From: Thermoplasmata archaeon
Lineage (GTDB): Archaea > Thermoplasmatota > Thermoplasmata > Lutacidiplasmatales > UBA184
Assembly: GCA_027314165.1 (NCBI GenBank)
Contig: DAHVCH010000002.1
Span: forward strand, 39,716-103,715
DNA: 64,000 nt
Reading direction: 5' to 3'
This document shows positions 44,701 to 53,447 of the stretch, one piece after another (position 1 is the stretch's first letter; each line of letters starts with the position of its first letter). Position numbers and translations under genes: made by a program. The notes beneath the pieces were generated by a model. That model saw only the letters and a list, made by a program, of their open reading frames with translations. It was not told the DNA's origin and searched no databases.

Positions 44701-45019
44701 CAGCCCTGCCAGCGAGAACCACACCTACACCCGGACCGGCACCTACGTCGTGACGGTCTTCGTCAACGACTCGGACGGGCAGACGGTCGTCGCCACCGCG
44801 CAGGTGACCGTGTCGGCCCCCTCCAGCGCAGGTGGCCTGCTCGGGCTCCTCGAGAACCCTCTCGTGCTGTTGCTGATCCTCGTCGTGGTCGTGGCCATCG
44901 TCGCGATCGCGGTGCTGTCCAGGCGGAAGAAGAAGGGGAGGCTCCCCCAGGAGAGCGACTACTACCCCGCTCCTGGGCCCGAGGGCGCCCTCTACGCTCC
45001 GCCGCCCCCCCCGCCTTAG
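41726..45019 (+). CDS. Surface protein with four two-Cys modules, PKD domain and C-terminal anchor
   Basis: A 1097-residue exported protein. A signal/anchor helix is near residues 29-52 (RALLPVLLAVLLSAGAPLL). Residues about 85-470 form a globular Tyr/Trp/Cys-rich ectodomain of unknown family. From about 525 to 948 run five repeats of 75-85 residues; four have the two-Cys pattern and G-Y-R-F-x-G-W-like cores ending G-N/A-G-T-L-T-A-x-Y, and one (GYRFTGWTSSGGVG) lacks the cysteines. A PKD domain follows (LSWHMGDGANML), a helix near 1038-1065 (NPLVLLLILVVVVAIVAIAV), the basic RRKKKGR and a Pro-rich end. Dense N-x-S/T sequons suggest glycosylation. Promoter and palindrome lie upstream. Confidence 0.82.
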   Translation: MPDLAPPRTERPSPANLARTPSGSSGGRWGRALLPVLLAVLLSAGAPLLATMGSGVTAAPLPHVVTPGLIHVHGRIMPTVSGSPAAKAGASSTWCLGLYPTPNISYTPGCYGHDEPTISYMSNAASSGTDASWWQVLPANGASLEQGDLYATFWYGGTVADSASLNGVAFLEWQFYPLAPASTGAGSGTNDCQPGGNFNGTYPNNNQWFSCVIVWEVVGGNEQAAYAGPMDYWSGGVDSTAIMEMNSGDHLYVNYSGTTTGSGWALTVHDLNTGQFGRVVMAGGGSVDPRGTLNPDSNVATWCQLTWGASCPGEIAWAYEIGHSLNPSAGASCVPGDGTCDSYSASAWSSIGDNQLSLPQLGAPGATQYPLRYGFSSSQGGLTEVNSSAGCPGASNCVYPWYVYQSKDYSFTFRGSASTNNTYDYGNANQYSTTSNIHKDWQPPYANVSFVVNRGTAVITANPGRINQTGGAYTSGNLSSGFAEGTYQIGATAAGCTAYSQSWYFRAGVQYVVNINLVCGGAITNVNFFTNPATCGSVSFNAGTFTNGQTTTVSAGSYPVSSSPCAGYNVGTLQGSGAVSIAGGTATAVAGTGNIYANFTAINPKYSVSFSLVPAGQGNGILFNGSKWFNGQSASFLAGSYAASPAPAPGYRFTGWTSSGGVGTVSGGTVSISGAGTLTATYVAMDTVSFAISPATLCNAAITFNTTSTFLNGQQGSFKGGGAQYPASAGSCAGYRFSGWTTSGGVAVTTPTTATTTATVTGNGTLTAAYVAVPNFNLAFSITGICSVSLNGTTYYSGGSTTLPEGTYPIVAAACQYFVFSSWSTSSALLTIASGSSVSTTLVLGANGTLTATFNQVAFPVHVQITPSSCSNIGVQIGTSSFTSGQTDYLASGTYPVVAGTCNNEAPLPIFQVGGGTSLSFSAGDLKVSGGGGTFTVQYVPVLHASLTGPGSATTGSLAMFVLSVTGGAAPYTLSWHMGDGANMLSPLNSAASPASENHTYTRTGTYVVTVFVNDSDGQTVVATAQVTVSAPSSAGGLLGLLENPLVLLLILVVVVAIVAIAVLSRRKKKGRLPQESDYYPAPGPEGALYAPPPPPP

Positions 45020-45050
45020 GGCAAGGGCGGTCGCCTCGCGCTTGAGGAGG

Positions 45051-45067
45051 CCCTCCCGGAGGGAGGG
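45051..45067 (+). terminator. GC hairpin between convergent surface-protein genes
   Basis: CCCTCCC and GGGAGGG pair around GGA, giving a perfect 7-bp stem. It lies in the 87-bp gap between two converging genes but has no T-tract, so its role as terminator is tentative. Confidence 0.3.
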
Positions 45068-45106
45068 AGGGGGACTGCGGCGGCGGCGAGTCGGGTCCCG
45101 CGCTCC

Positions 45107-48100
45107 TTAGGTCTTCGGTTCGCCTGTCGGGTCCGCGGCGCGCGGGGTGGAGCGCTTCCCGCGCGGCCGAAGCGGGAGGGTCCAGGCGACCAGCAGGCTC
45201 GCGAGCAGAACCACCGCCGCACCTGCCAGCACTCCCACCACCAGCGCGATCGCAGGGGAGGCGGACGAGACTTGGATGCTGACGATCGGACCGCTGACGT
45301 TGAACCCATCGGGCGCGGTCTCCTGGATCCAGAGGTCGTACATCCCCGCGGTGGGTACGGTCAATGTGGCGCTTCCGGGTCCCGTCGACGGGCGCTCCGC
45401 GGTGCATCCCAGCGCAACACCGGACCCGTCCGCGAGGCAAACCTCGAGGGCGGACACCTCCGGTAGGGTGGAGGCCCCCCAGGAGACGTTCAAGGAAAGG
45501 CCGTTCGGAGCGATCTCGGGCGTAGGCGCGCTCCATTGCGGGGTGAAGGCGATCGGCGCGCTCGTCGCGGAGCGGCCGTCGAGGGTGGAGACCGTGAGGG
45601 ATATCGTGCTCGTCTGACCGTCGGGAAGCGGCGTCCCCGTCCAGCTCCGCGCGCTCGAAGGTAGGCCCAGGTCGATCCCCGAGGTGCCCGCGGAAGGGAC
45701 CGTCAGATGGACCGTCCACGAGAGGAAATGGTCGACCGGGAGCGAGGTCCAATTGAGGGTCGGGACGCCCGGCAGTCCCGGAGCTTCCTGCACCACGAGC
45801 GACGGGCCCACGAGGGGGGTGACCCAGACCGCGGGCACGGAGGAGTTGCTTCCCCCGTAGAGCGAGTCGACGCGCACTACCACGGTCGCCTGGCTGTCGA
45901 GGGCGAGTCCCGTGAGCGTCGTCTCCGTCTGAGCGGGGTCGGGGAAGGTCTGGTTCACCGAGAGCGGGGCGGAGTCGATGCCCACCAGCACATCGTAGGA
46001 TGCGAAGCCCGGACCCGCGTACGGGGTCCAACGGACATCCACCGAACCGGGTACAGGACCGCTCAGCACCACCGAGGGGGCCGCGGGGAGCGGTAGGACC
46101 TGGAGTTGCACCGTCGCGGGATAGGTCACGGCCCCTGTCGTGTCGGAGGCCACCGCCTCCGCCCAGGCGGGGCCGGCGGAAGCGAAGGTGTGCTGAACGC
46201 TGAGCCCGGTCGCCGTGGTTCCGTCCGAAAAGAGCCAGCCCACGGAGGTCGTCGCCCCAGAGCCTCCGGAGACCGACGCGTGGAGGTCGACGGGCGTTCC
46301 TACGGAGGTGCGGTTGGAGGAGGCGTTCACCGAGACCGAGAGGGGGAGGTCGCCCACTGCGAGGAGGTCGCCACTGGTCTCCGCCGCGTACAGAACGCCG
46401 TCGCACAGCGCCGGTCGAGCCGTGAGTGAGCCGGACAGCGCGAGGGTCCACTGCTGGGCGCCGGTGGGGGCGGCGAAGGACGCAAGCTCGGGCTGCGTCC
46501 CCTGCAGCGTTTCCTCATACACCGAGTTCGCGCCCACCACCGGGGCGCTCAGCGCGGGTGCGGAGCCGCGCCACAGGAGCGAGCCGTTGAGCTCGGAGAC
46601 CGCCACGAGGGGGCCCGCTCCATCCGTCGCGAAGACCCGACCATCGCCGAGGGCCGCGGGGAGGAGGGGGGTGGAGGCGTTGCCGATCCCGACGTCCCAC
46701 CAGGGAGGGGTGCCGGAAACCGCGCCCTCGAGGTGCCCGTCAGCCCCCGCGAGGGTGACCATCCCGTCGCCGTAGATCCCCCACGCCCCGCCGCCCATCC
46801 CGTCCGGGAGGGACGGGTAGCCCGCGGACCGGATGCTGAAGGCGTTAACCGAGGCCGGGGCCCAGCTCGTCGGCGGTGCCTGGCCGTAGAGGTTGAGGTC
46901 CCCGTAGGCGAGGGTCTCGATGGGAAGCGTACCGAAGAGGCCTTCCTGCCAGAGGAGCGCCCCGGTGCTCGCGTTCACGGCCGAAAGGAGGTCCGGACCC
47001 GCGACGTAGACGTTCCCCAGCACCGGGACCGGGGTTCCGAGCAACCCGTACGGCCAGTTCGAGGGGTCCACTTCGGTCTGCCATTCGATCGCGCCCGTCG
47101 AGGCATTGAGCGCCACGAGGGTCGTCTGTCCGAGGGTCGCCGACCCGCCGAGCACGAAGACCCTCCCATCGGCGACGCTCGGCCCGCTCCGGAGGCCGTA
47201 GTTGAGCGTGGAGAGGGAGGTCTGCCAGTCGGTCGCGAGCGTCAACGGGTCCAGGCCCCACAACGTGCCGTTCGCTTCGGCGGCCACGACCACGCCCTGG
47301 GAGGGGTTGGGGGCGGCCACGGCCAGACCCACGACCGAGCCTGGACCGAGCGCAGCGCTCGCCAGGATGTGATTGTCCGTCGGCCCGGGCGCACCGGAGT
47401 CCGCGGTCTGAGAGACCGGCCCCCCCGGGGTGGTCCAGTCGGCGAGGCGAGCGGACCGGAGGACCGTGATGGTGAGCGCAGAGCGCAGATGGGAGCCCCC
47501 GGTGTCGTTGACCCAGAGGACCGCCTGATACGTCCCCGGATAGGGGAAGACGTGGGTCAGCAGCGGACCGGAGGCGTTCTCGCCCTGGCCGAAGGTCCAG
47601 AGAACCGAGGCGTTCGCGAGCGCGGGGGGGAAGCCCGTGCCGACCGTCGTCGTCCCTCCCGAGACCGAAGCACGGAGTTCGACCGGCAGGGGCGCGGGGC
47701 CCGTGACCGGGAGCCCCGAAGCGTTGGCCCAGAGGCGAGGGGCGACCCTGTACGGTAGCACGAAGCTTCCCACGTCCCCGGCCTGGTCGGTGACGGTCAG
47801 GTTGACGAGATAGGTCCCGGGGAGGTCGTAGATGTGGACCTCGGTCTGGTTCCCCTGGGCGTGCAGTCCATCGCCGAAGTTCCACGCGAAGCTGGTGTAG
47901 CTCCCGATCCCACCGAGGACCGACGGAGCGAAGGAGACCGGGACTCCCGCGTCGGAGGCCGACCGGTTGGGGGTCACGAGCGGGTGGAGCTGCGTCGAGG
48001 CCTCGATGGGGACGGGATTGGTGATGCAGAGGTTGCCTCCCACGTGGGTGGGGCCGAAGACGCACGCCTCGACCTGGACCGTGTAGGTGCCCAGGGGTGA

Positions 48101-49567
48101 GGCGGGGTAGGTGTACGAGGCGTTCCCGGACCTGTTCAGTTCCTGGGGTGCCCCCAATCCCCAGTCCACCGTGTAGTACCACCAGGACCCCCGCGGAGGC
48201 AGGAAGGCGGTGAGCCCCAAGAGAAGCGGTCCCCGGCCGTCCGGCGGCGAGGGGTTGGTTCGGACCACCATGGGCCCGGGCAGCTCGACGTGGACCGACA
48301 GGGGACCAGGAGCACTGCCCAGGCCCCAGTAGGTCAGTCCGCTTGAGGTGACGTTCGCCGCGAGCACCTCCCAGGGGACGAAGTCGCCGCTCCAGTTGTA
48401 GCGCAGCTCGCTCTGTCCCCCCGACCCGGTCGAGCTCGAGTTCGCGGAGGAGCTTCCGTTGTCCGAGTAGACCCGGAAGAGGTAGGAGCCGGGACCGGAA
48501 AGCAGGCTCGAGGAACTGGTGGCGAGCACGGGGAGCGGCACCTGCCCCGTCGTGGTCGAGAGCGACAGGAGCGGCTGAGCGGCCACGGTCATGTTCCAGG
48601 CCTCGTGCCCTGCGCCCCCGAGGTAGGCGGTCGCGCCTCCTGCCGCCGCCCCGGTGAGGACGCTGGAGACCTGCAGGGCGTAGAGATCGGAAGATCGGAG
48701 CTCGACGAGCGGCCAGAACACCAGGTCCTGAGCGGTCGCCGCGGATACGACCGACGCCTGACGCCAGGTGGTGAAGGGAGGGGTCGTGTCCGTGAGGGTC
48801 AGGTTCACGAAGAGCGACCAGCCGGCGGGCTGCGACAGCAGCGGGAGGGTGTCCACCCAGGTGGAGACCCTGGCGACCTGGGAGGAGCCGGCGGGCAGGT
48901 CGTACGACGCGGTCCCGGGGGACCCCACCGAGGCCGCGATCAGGGGCGTGGAGCTGACCTCAAGGTCGGTGGAACGGTTGAAGGCCAGGAACAGCGCCCG
49001 TCGAGCGGTCGTCCCGTCCCCCACTAGGCATGTGGCCGAGAGGGTGCACCAGGCGGAAAGGGTGACCCGGTACGTGGCGGTGACGTTCAGCGGGAGGACC
49101 TGGGAGGTGGAGAAGTTGTACCACTGTTCGGGGAGGGCGAGCGTCGTCCCGTTCAGGTACCGGACGCTGCTTCCGTTCCCGAGATCGGTGACGGTCACCA
49201 CGATCTTCGCGATGGACCCTTCGTACCCCGCATCCACCCAGGTGAAGGCTCCGTCGAGGGAGGAGGTTCCCGGCGGAAGGAGGGACTGGAAGGCTACGCT
49301 CCACGTGGGGGGAGGGCTGTGGATCGACGGGTCTTGCAGGAAGGAGTTCCCGAGGCCCAGGTACGTCGCGGGGGCGCTTGGGGGCGCTAGGGACCTGGTG
49401 CCCGCAACATGCCCAGCGCTTGGCAGACCCTCGGCGCGCGACGGCCTTGCGCCGCCCGCGGGAACGGACGCAGAGAGGAGCAGGACCACGACCGCGAGCA
49501 GGCTACCGAGGAGCAGCCGACGGGAGACATGCGGGGGTCGCATCGTTCCGCAGGAGGGTGATGGCAT
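45107..49567 (-). CDS. Giant surface protein: PKD domains, PQQ-like propeller, Fn3 domains, C-terminal anchor
   Basis: A 1486-residue exported protein. A signal helix (LLLGSLLAVVVLLLSASVP) follows MRPPHVSRR. The first 500 residues are beta-rich with many sequons. PKD domains are near 530-600 (FAWNFGDGLHAQG), 620-700 (VLWTFGQGENASG) and 1080-1155 (VGWLFSDGTTATG). Between them (about 710-1075) is a PQQ-type propeller with LVALNASTGAIEWQTEV and LLSAVNASTGALLWQEG. Fn3-like domains follow (about 1160-1430), then a helix near 1440-1470 and the tail RPRGKRSTPRA. ATG 49567 is used; ATG 49543 is an alternative. A TATA-like ATTTATAC on the minus strand (49606-49613) would give a leader of about 16 nt. 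Confidence 0.82.
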   Translation of the reverse strand: MPSPSCGTMRPPHVSRRLLLGSLLAVVVLLLSASVPAGGARPSRAEGLPSAGHVAGTRSLAPPSAPATYLGLGNSFLQDPSIHSPPPTWSVAFQSLLPPGTSSLDGAFTWVDAGYEGSIAKIVVTVTDLGNGSSVRYLNGTTLALPEQWYNFSTSQVLPLNVTATYRVTLSAWCTLSATCLVGDGTTARRALFLAFNRSTDLEVSSTPLIAASVGSPGTASYDLPAGSSQVARVSTWVDTLPLLSQPAGWSLFVNLTLTDTTPPFTTWRQASVVSAATAQDLVFWPLVELRSSDLYALQVSSVLTGAAAGGATAYLGGAGHEAWNMTVAAQPLLSLSTTTGQVPLPVLATSSSSLLSGPGSYLFRVYSDNGSSSANSSSTGSGGQSELRYNWSGDFVPWEVLAANVTSSGLTYWGLGSAPGPLSVHVELPGPMVVRTNPSPPDGRGPLLLGLTAFLPPRGSWWYYTVDWGLGAPQELNRSGNASYTYPASPLGTYTVQVEACVFGPTHVGGNLCITNPVPIEASTQLHPLVTPNRSASDAGVPVSFAPSVLGGIGSYTSFAWNFGDGLHAQGNQTEVHIYDLPGTYLVNLTVTDQAGDVGSFVLPYRVAPRLWANASGLPVTGPAPLPVELRASVSGGTTTVGTGFPPALANASVLWTFGQGENASGPLLTHVFPYPGTYQAVLWVNDTGGSHLRSALTITVLRSARLADWTTPGGPVSQTADSGAPGPTDNHILASAALGPGSVVGLAVAAPNPSQGVVVAAEANGTLWGLDPLTLATDWQTSLSTLNYGLRSGPSVADGRVFVLGGSATLGQTTLVALNASTGAIEWQTEVDPSNWPYGLLGTPVPVLGNVYVAGPDLLSAVNASTGALLWQEGLFGTLPIETLAYGDLNLYGQAPPTSWAPASVNAFSIRSAGYPSLPDGMGGGAWGIYGDGMVTLAGADGHLEGAVSGTPPWWDVGIGNASTPLLPAALGDGRVFATDGAGPLVAVSELNGSLLWRGSAPALSAPVVGANSVYEETLQGTQPELASFAAPTGAQQWTLALSGSLTARPALCDGVLYAAETSGDLLAVGDLPLSVSVNASSNRTSVGTPVDLHASVSGGSGATTSVGWLFSDGTTATGLSVQHTFASAGPAWAEAVASDTTGAVTYPATVQLQVLPLPAAPSVVLSGPVPGSVDVRWTPYAGPGFASYDVLVGIDSAPLSVNQTFPDPAQTETTLTGLALDSQATVVVRVDSLYGGSNSSVPAVWVTPLVGPSLVVQEAPGLPGVPTLNWTSLPVDHFLSWTVHLTVPSAGTSGIDLGLPSSARSWTGTPLPDGQTSTISLTVSTLDGRSATSAPIAFTPQWSAPTPEIAPNGLSLNVSWGASTLPEVSALEVCLADGSGVALGCTAERPSTGPGSATLTVPTAGMYDLWIQETAPDGFNVSGPIVSIQVSSASPAIALVVGVLAGAAVVLLASLLVAWTLPLRPRGKRSTPRAADPTGEPKT

Positions 49568-50016
49568 TCGAGAGTGCCCGGTAGGTTGGCGCAGCCATCT
49601 ACCCTGTATAAATCGGCACCACGGGGAGGGAGCTCACTGGACCCGCCCGCGAGAGGAGGATACGGTCGTTCCTGCCACTCGGGGGCCGACAGGGCGCGGA
49701 GGTTACCCTACCCACCGGGACGCTCAGCGACTACCCCCCGGCCTCTTTTCAGGGCGGAGCAGGCTCCTCCCGTGGGGTCGACCCACCCGCAGGGGCGCAT
49801 GGCGTTTCGAGAGCGCTCCTCTTAGGTCCCGACCGGGACATGACTCCGGGGGACTTTCCCGTCCCAGCCATTCGTTCTCCGCTCGCCGTTTCAGGGGGGT
49901 GGGTTCATGCTGAGGAAGGACCATGCAGGGGGCGCGTCGAGACGGCGCCGCTGGATCGCAGCACGAGCTCAGAGGATCTCGATGTACTTTCAAGGGAACA
50001 GAATGAGGCGCGTGGT
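49568..50016 (+). other. Divergent intergenic control region
   Basis: A 449-bp gap between two divergent surface-protein genes. It holds the TATA box at 49606-49613 for the left gene and a weak GTACTTTC (49984-49991) about 30 bp before ATG 50017 for the right gene. Open frames spanning it have shadow-like composition and no motif, so no gene is called. Confidence 0.4.
49606..49613 (-). promoter_or_regulatory. TATA box for giant surface-protein gene
   Basis: ATTTATAC on the minus strand, 39-46 bp before ATG 49567. It lies in a 449-bp gap between two divergent surface-protein genes. Confidence 0.5.
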
Positions 50017-52647
50017 ATGATAGGTCGAAGGCGTCGGTCACGCTCCGCGGTTGCTGCGGGGGCACTGATCGTCCTCTCCCTCGCGATGCTCGCCTCCTCA
50101 TCCTTCCCCCTGGGAGGCCTCGGCGGGCCCTACACCGCCCACTCGCCGACAAGGTTCGAGAGCCTTGCTCACGCTTCGGGCACGGGGATAGTGACCGTGG
50201 GGGTGACGCCTTCCGCGGCCACGCTCGCCGCCGGAGCGAACATCACCTTCGCTCCGGACCCGGTCTGTAGCCCCTCCCCTTGCCCTGCGGGCGTGGTGTA
50301 TCGCTGGTCGCTCACCCGACCCCTTGGACAGCTCGACTACTCCGCCTCCAACGCGAACTCCCTCAGCACGAACATCCCCACCGAGGGGGAGGTCCCGGTG
50401 GGACTCGCCTTCGACAGCTCCAACGGAGACCTGTACGTCACGAACGACGAGTCGACGAACGGCTACGTCGATAGCAGTGTCGCCGTCATCTCGGCCAGCT
50501 CGAACTCCCTCCTGGGGCTGATCCAGGTCGGGGGCAGCCCTACCGGGATCGCCTACGACCCTGACAACGGCGACCTCTACGTGACCGACTGCGGCACCAG
50601 CAACATGAGCGTGATCAGCGGGGCGACCAACACGGTGGTCGCCACCTTCCCTTTCACCTTGACCGGTTGCGCGATCGGTTCGAAGATGTTCATGAACTTC
50701 GCAGGGATCGCCTACGACCCCGCTTCCCGCTCGATCTACGCCTCCAACTACGCGAACGGCACGGTGAGCGAGATCAACACCACCACCGACAGGGTGGTCC
50801 AGGCGATCTCGGTGGGGGGGGAGCCGTGGGGACTGGTCTACGCCCCACCGGAACACGAGCTGTTCGTGAGCGAGTTCAATTCGCCGTACCTGGGCGTGAT
50901 CGACACGCGGACCGATACGCTGGTCACGCGCGTCTCGCTCGATGAGCTCCCCTCGGGGGTCGACTACGATCCGGCCAACGGTGACGTCTACGTCGCCGAC
51001 GCCAGCTTCTGGGTGAAGAACCCCGCCGGGAACGGTGACGTCGCCGTCGTCAACGCGTCGACGAACTCCCTGGTCACGATGATCCGGACCAAGGGTTACC
51101 CCTGGTCCGTCGCCTACGACAGCGGCAACGGCTGCGTTTACGAAACGGACAGCAACACGACCGTGATGAACGTCATCTCCACCACGACGAACACGGTCGT
51201 CGGGTCAGTCCCGGTAGGGCGGTCGGCCTGGGGATACTCGAACGACTTCGCCGACCTCTACGAGCCTCGGAGCGGTCAGGTCTTCGTGAGCGGGTTCAAC
51301 TCGACCGAAGTGGCGGTCATCTCGGGAGCCCGAGACGCCAACACCTTCACCGCGGGCCCGGCCGCCGGGTCCCTCACGCTCTTCGTGAACGCGACCTGGA
51401 ACGGGACCACCGTTCAGAGCCAGGCCATCCCGATCACGATCACCGGCGGCGGGCAGCCGGCCCTCACCTCCGTCACGGTGACCCCTTCCTCGGACAGCCT
51501 CGCTCCGGGGATGAGCGCCGGGTTCTCCGCCTCGGCAGCGTGCACGGGAGGAGCGTGCCCTCCGGGGGCGACGTACACCTGGTCGCGCACCAACCTGTTG
51601 GGGGGATTGAACTCGACCATCGGCCAGTCTGTCACCTTCACGGCCGGACCGAGCTCGGGCTCGGAGACGATCTTCGTCAACGCCACGTTGAGCGGGCGGA
51701 CGGTGCAGAGCGCCCCGGTTCCGATCGACATCGCGCCAGGCGCCTTGCCCACGCTGACCTCCGTGACCGTGGCCCCTGGAGGCGCCGCGCTGGGCCCGGG
51801 AGGGGTGGAGGACTTCCTCGCCCTTCCTGTGTGTTTGGGGGGCGCATGTCCTCAGGGCTCGAGCTTCGCGTGGTCCCTGACCAACTCGCTTGGAACGCTC
51901 AACACCACCCTGGGGTCGCAGGTCGCGTTCACGGCCCTCGGGACCGGTGGGGTCGACGTGCTCTTCGTCAACGTCAGCCTGAACGGGGCAAAGGCGCAGA
52001 GCTCCCCCGTCATGGTCTCCATCCAGTCGCCGACCTTGTCGGCGCTCACCGGCGTCGCGATCTATCCCAACAAGGTCACGCTCACGATAGGGGAGGTGCA
52101 ACGCTTCGTCGCCCTACCGCTCTGCCTTCCCTACCCCTGCCCCACCCGGGACCTGGTATTGACCTGGCACATCGACAACTTGATCGGCATCTTGAACGGC
52201 ACCACGGGGTTCAACGTCACGTTCGCGGCAGGGCTGGAAACGGGGACGGCTCGTCTGATCCTGGTGGCCACTCTGGGTGGACTGAGCGTGTCCGGTGCAG
52301 CTCTCATCACGGTCTCGGTCACGGGCACCGGTTCCTCGCCGTCGGGCGACTGGACCGTCCTGGGAGTGCCCCTCCTATGGTGGGAGATCGGGGGTCTGAC
52401 CGCGGTGTCCGCCGCTGTGGTCTGGCTTGCCATCGTGGGGAAGGCACCAGGCTCGGGCGGTCGGGCGCGAGGCGGAACCGCCGGGTCAAGGCACGGACTC
52501 TGGAGGAGGAAAAAAGCGACCGTGGAGGGTCGTGAGGGGAGCGGATCAACGACCGTTCCATCTGAACAGACCCCCATGGAGCATCCTCCCCAGACCGACG
52601 AGACACCAACTTCCGCCGAGGTCGAGGGAACCTCGGACAGCTCGTAG
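50017..52647 (+). CDS. Surface protein with a beta-propeller inserted in an Ig-like module
   Basis: An 876-residue exported protein. After a basic MIGRRRRSRS and a signal helix (10-30), an Ig-like module begins (VTVGVTPSAATLAAG, CSPSPCPAG, YRWSLTRPLGQL; about 58-110). It breaks off, a YVTN-type propeller fills about 111-441 (YDPDNGDLYVTDCG, YDPASRSIYASNY, YDPANGDVYVADAS), and the second half of the Ig module follows (FTAGPAAGSLTLFVNATWNG, about 444-475). Three more complete modules come after (about 482-760, with CTGGAC and CLGGAC), then a helix near 778-808 and a charged Thr/Glu/Ser tail. ATG 50017 is preferred over the open frame from 49840, which would bury the signal sequence. Confidence 0.8.
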   Translation: MIGRRRRSRSAVAAGALIVLSLAMLASSSFPLGGLGGPYTAHSPTRFESLAHASGTGIVTVGVTPSAATLAAGANITFAPDPVCSPSPCPAGVVYRWSLTRPLGQLDYSASNANSLSTNIPTEGEVPVGLAFDSSNGDLYVTNDESTNGYVDSSVAVISASSNSLLGLIQVGGSPTGIAYDPDNGDLYVTDCGTSNMSVISGATNTVVATFPFTLTGCAIGSKMFMNFAGIAYDPASRSIYASNYANGTVSEINTTTDRVVQAISVGGEPWGLVYAPPEHELFVSEFNSPYLGVIDTRTDTLVTRVSLDELPSGVDYDPANGDVYVADASFWVKNPAGNGDVAVVNASTNSLVTMIRTKGYPWSVAYDSGNGCVYETDSNTTVMNVISTTTNTVVGSVPVGRSAWGYSNDFADLYEPRSGQVFVSGFNSTEVAVISGARDANTFTAGPAAGSLTLFVNATWNGTTVQSQAIPITITGGGQPALTSVTVTPSSDSLAPGMSAGFSASAACTGGACPPGATYTWSRTNLLGGLNSTIGQSVTFTAGPSSGSETIFVNATLSGRTVQSAPVPIDIAPGALPTLTSVTVAPGGAALGPGGVEDFLALPVCLGGACPQGSSFAWSLTNSLGTLNTTLGSQVAFTALGTGGVDVLFVNVSLNGAKAQSSPVMVSIQSPTLSALTGVAIYPNKVTLTIGEVQRFVALPLCLPYPCPTRDLVLTWHIDNLIGILNGTTGFNVTFAAGLETGTARLILVATLGGLSVSGAALITVSVTGTGSSPSGDWTVLGVPLLWWEIGGLTAVSAAVVWLAIVGKAPGSGGRARGGTAGSRHGLWRRKKATVEGREGSGSTTVPSEQTPMEHPPQTDETPTSAEVEGTSDSS

Positions 52648-52836
52648 AGCGCCATCCGAACCTTGGAGCCGGGACCCTAGCTGGCGTCCTCCAAGGCGCA
52701 GGCTGCGCTTGTGTCGAGATGCACCGGTGTTGCGGTGGGTCGACGTTTCAGGGATGTCCCGAACTCGGCGGTCGTTGGTCTGCTCGCGAGGGTCGCCCCA
52801 CGAGCGATCTTCTCGAAGAGGTCCCACGATGGAGGT

Positions 52837-53328
52837 TCAGTAGAACTGAAGCGCGGCCGCAAGAAAGAGGATGATCAAGCTCGCGACGAGTATCACTGCC
52901 CCGAGGATGCCGTTGAGCGCGCGGGCGCGCCGCAGTCTCACCGGATCCATGCCTGAGACGACGCCTCGGCGGATCGCAGGGGACACCGTAAGCGTGTGGA
53001 AGGCCGACAGGACGACCACGAGGCCGACGAGGCCCACCTTGGCCATGAGGTAGGGGTTGGTCGAGCTCGGCAGGCTCGACAGACCCCCGGGCAGGTACCA
53101 CGTGAGGTTGTAGAGCCCCGTCAGGATCGCCACCAAGAGCGCAGGCCAGATGACCCACGAGAGACGCTGGGCGAGGTGGACGATGAGTCGAGAACGGAAT
53201 CCTTCGTCCAGTCCCTTGAACCCTCGGAGGGCGACCGACAGCACCCCGAGCGAGACGACCCCCCCGACCCAGACCGCGGCGGCGGCGACGTGGATCCCCA
53301 GGACCAGGGCCGCGAGATCGTAGTTCAT
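52837..53328 (-). CDS. CopD-like four- to five-helix membrane protein
   Basis: A 163-residue membrane protein. LGIHVAAAAVWVGGVVSLGVL (first helix) carries the His and W-x-G-G of the CopD/DUF2269 family; later LVAILTGLYNLTWYL, a Lys in YLMAKVGLVGLVVVLSAFHTL and a last helix LGAVILVASLIILFLAAAL fit its four-helix core. CopD proteins are implicated in copper uptake or tolerance; short relatives like this are also seen with haem or cytochrome functions, so the ligand is uncertain. ATG 53328 lies about 35 bp after an AT-rich AAATTCACAAG on the minus strand that may be its promoter. Confidence 0.7.
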   Translation of the reverse strand: MNYDLAALVLGIHVAAAAVWVGGVVSLGVLSVALRGFKGLDEGFRSRLIVHLAQRLSWVIWPALLVAILTGLYNLTWYLPGGLSSLPSSTNPYLMAKVGLVGLVVVLSAFHTLTVSPAIRRGVVSGMDPVRLRRARALNGILGAVILVASLIILFLAAALQFY

Positions 53329-53447
53329 GCGTGTGCGTTCGGGGGTCCCCTAGGGTACTTGTGAATTTGCCGTGCTCGGTGGCCAAGCGCCCCGGCGAGT
53401 ATTTCGCGGAGTCATCGGTGGCACCGAGCGGGTTGAGACGTGACTGG

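Noticed and set aside
44763..46451. Minus-strand frame of 562 codons overlapping two surface-protein genes
   Set aside because: Shadow composition; the 1486-codon frame on the same strand has PKD, propeller and Fn3 motifs.
45107..49567. PQQ-dependent dehydrogenase
   Set aside because: The PQQ-like repeats lie between PKD and Fn3 domains of an anchored protein and no catalytic or metal residues of such enzymes are visible.
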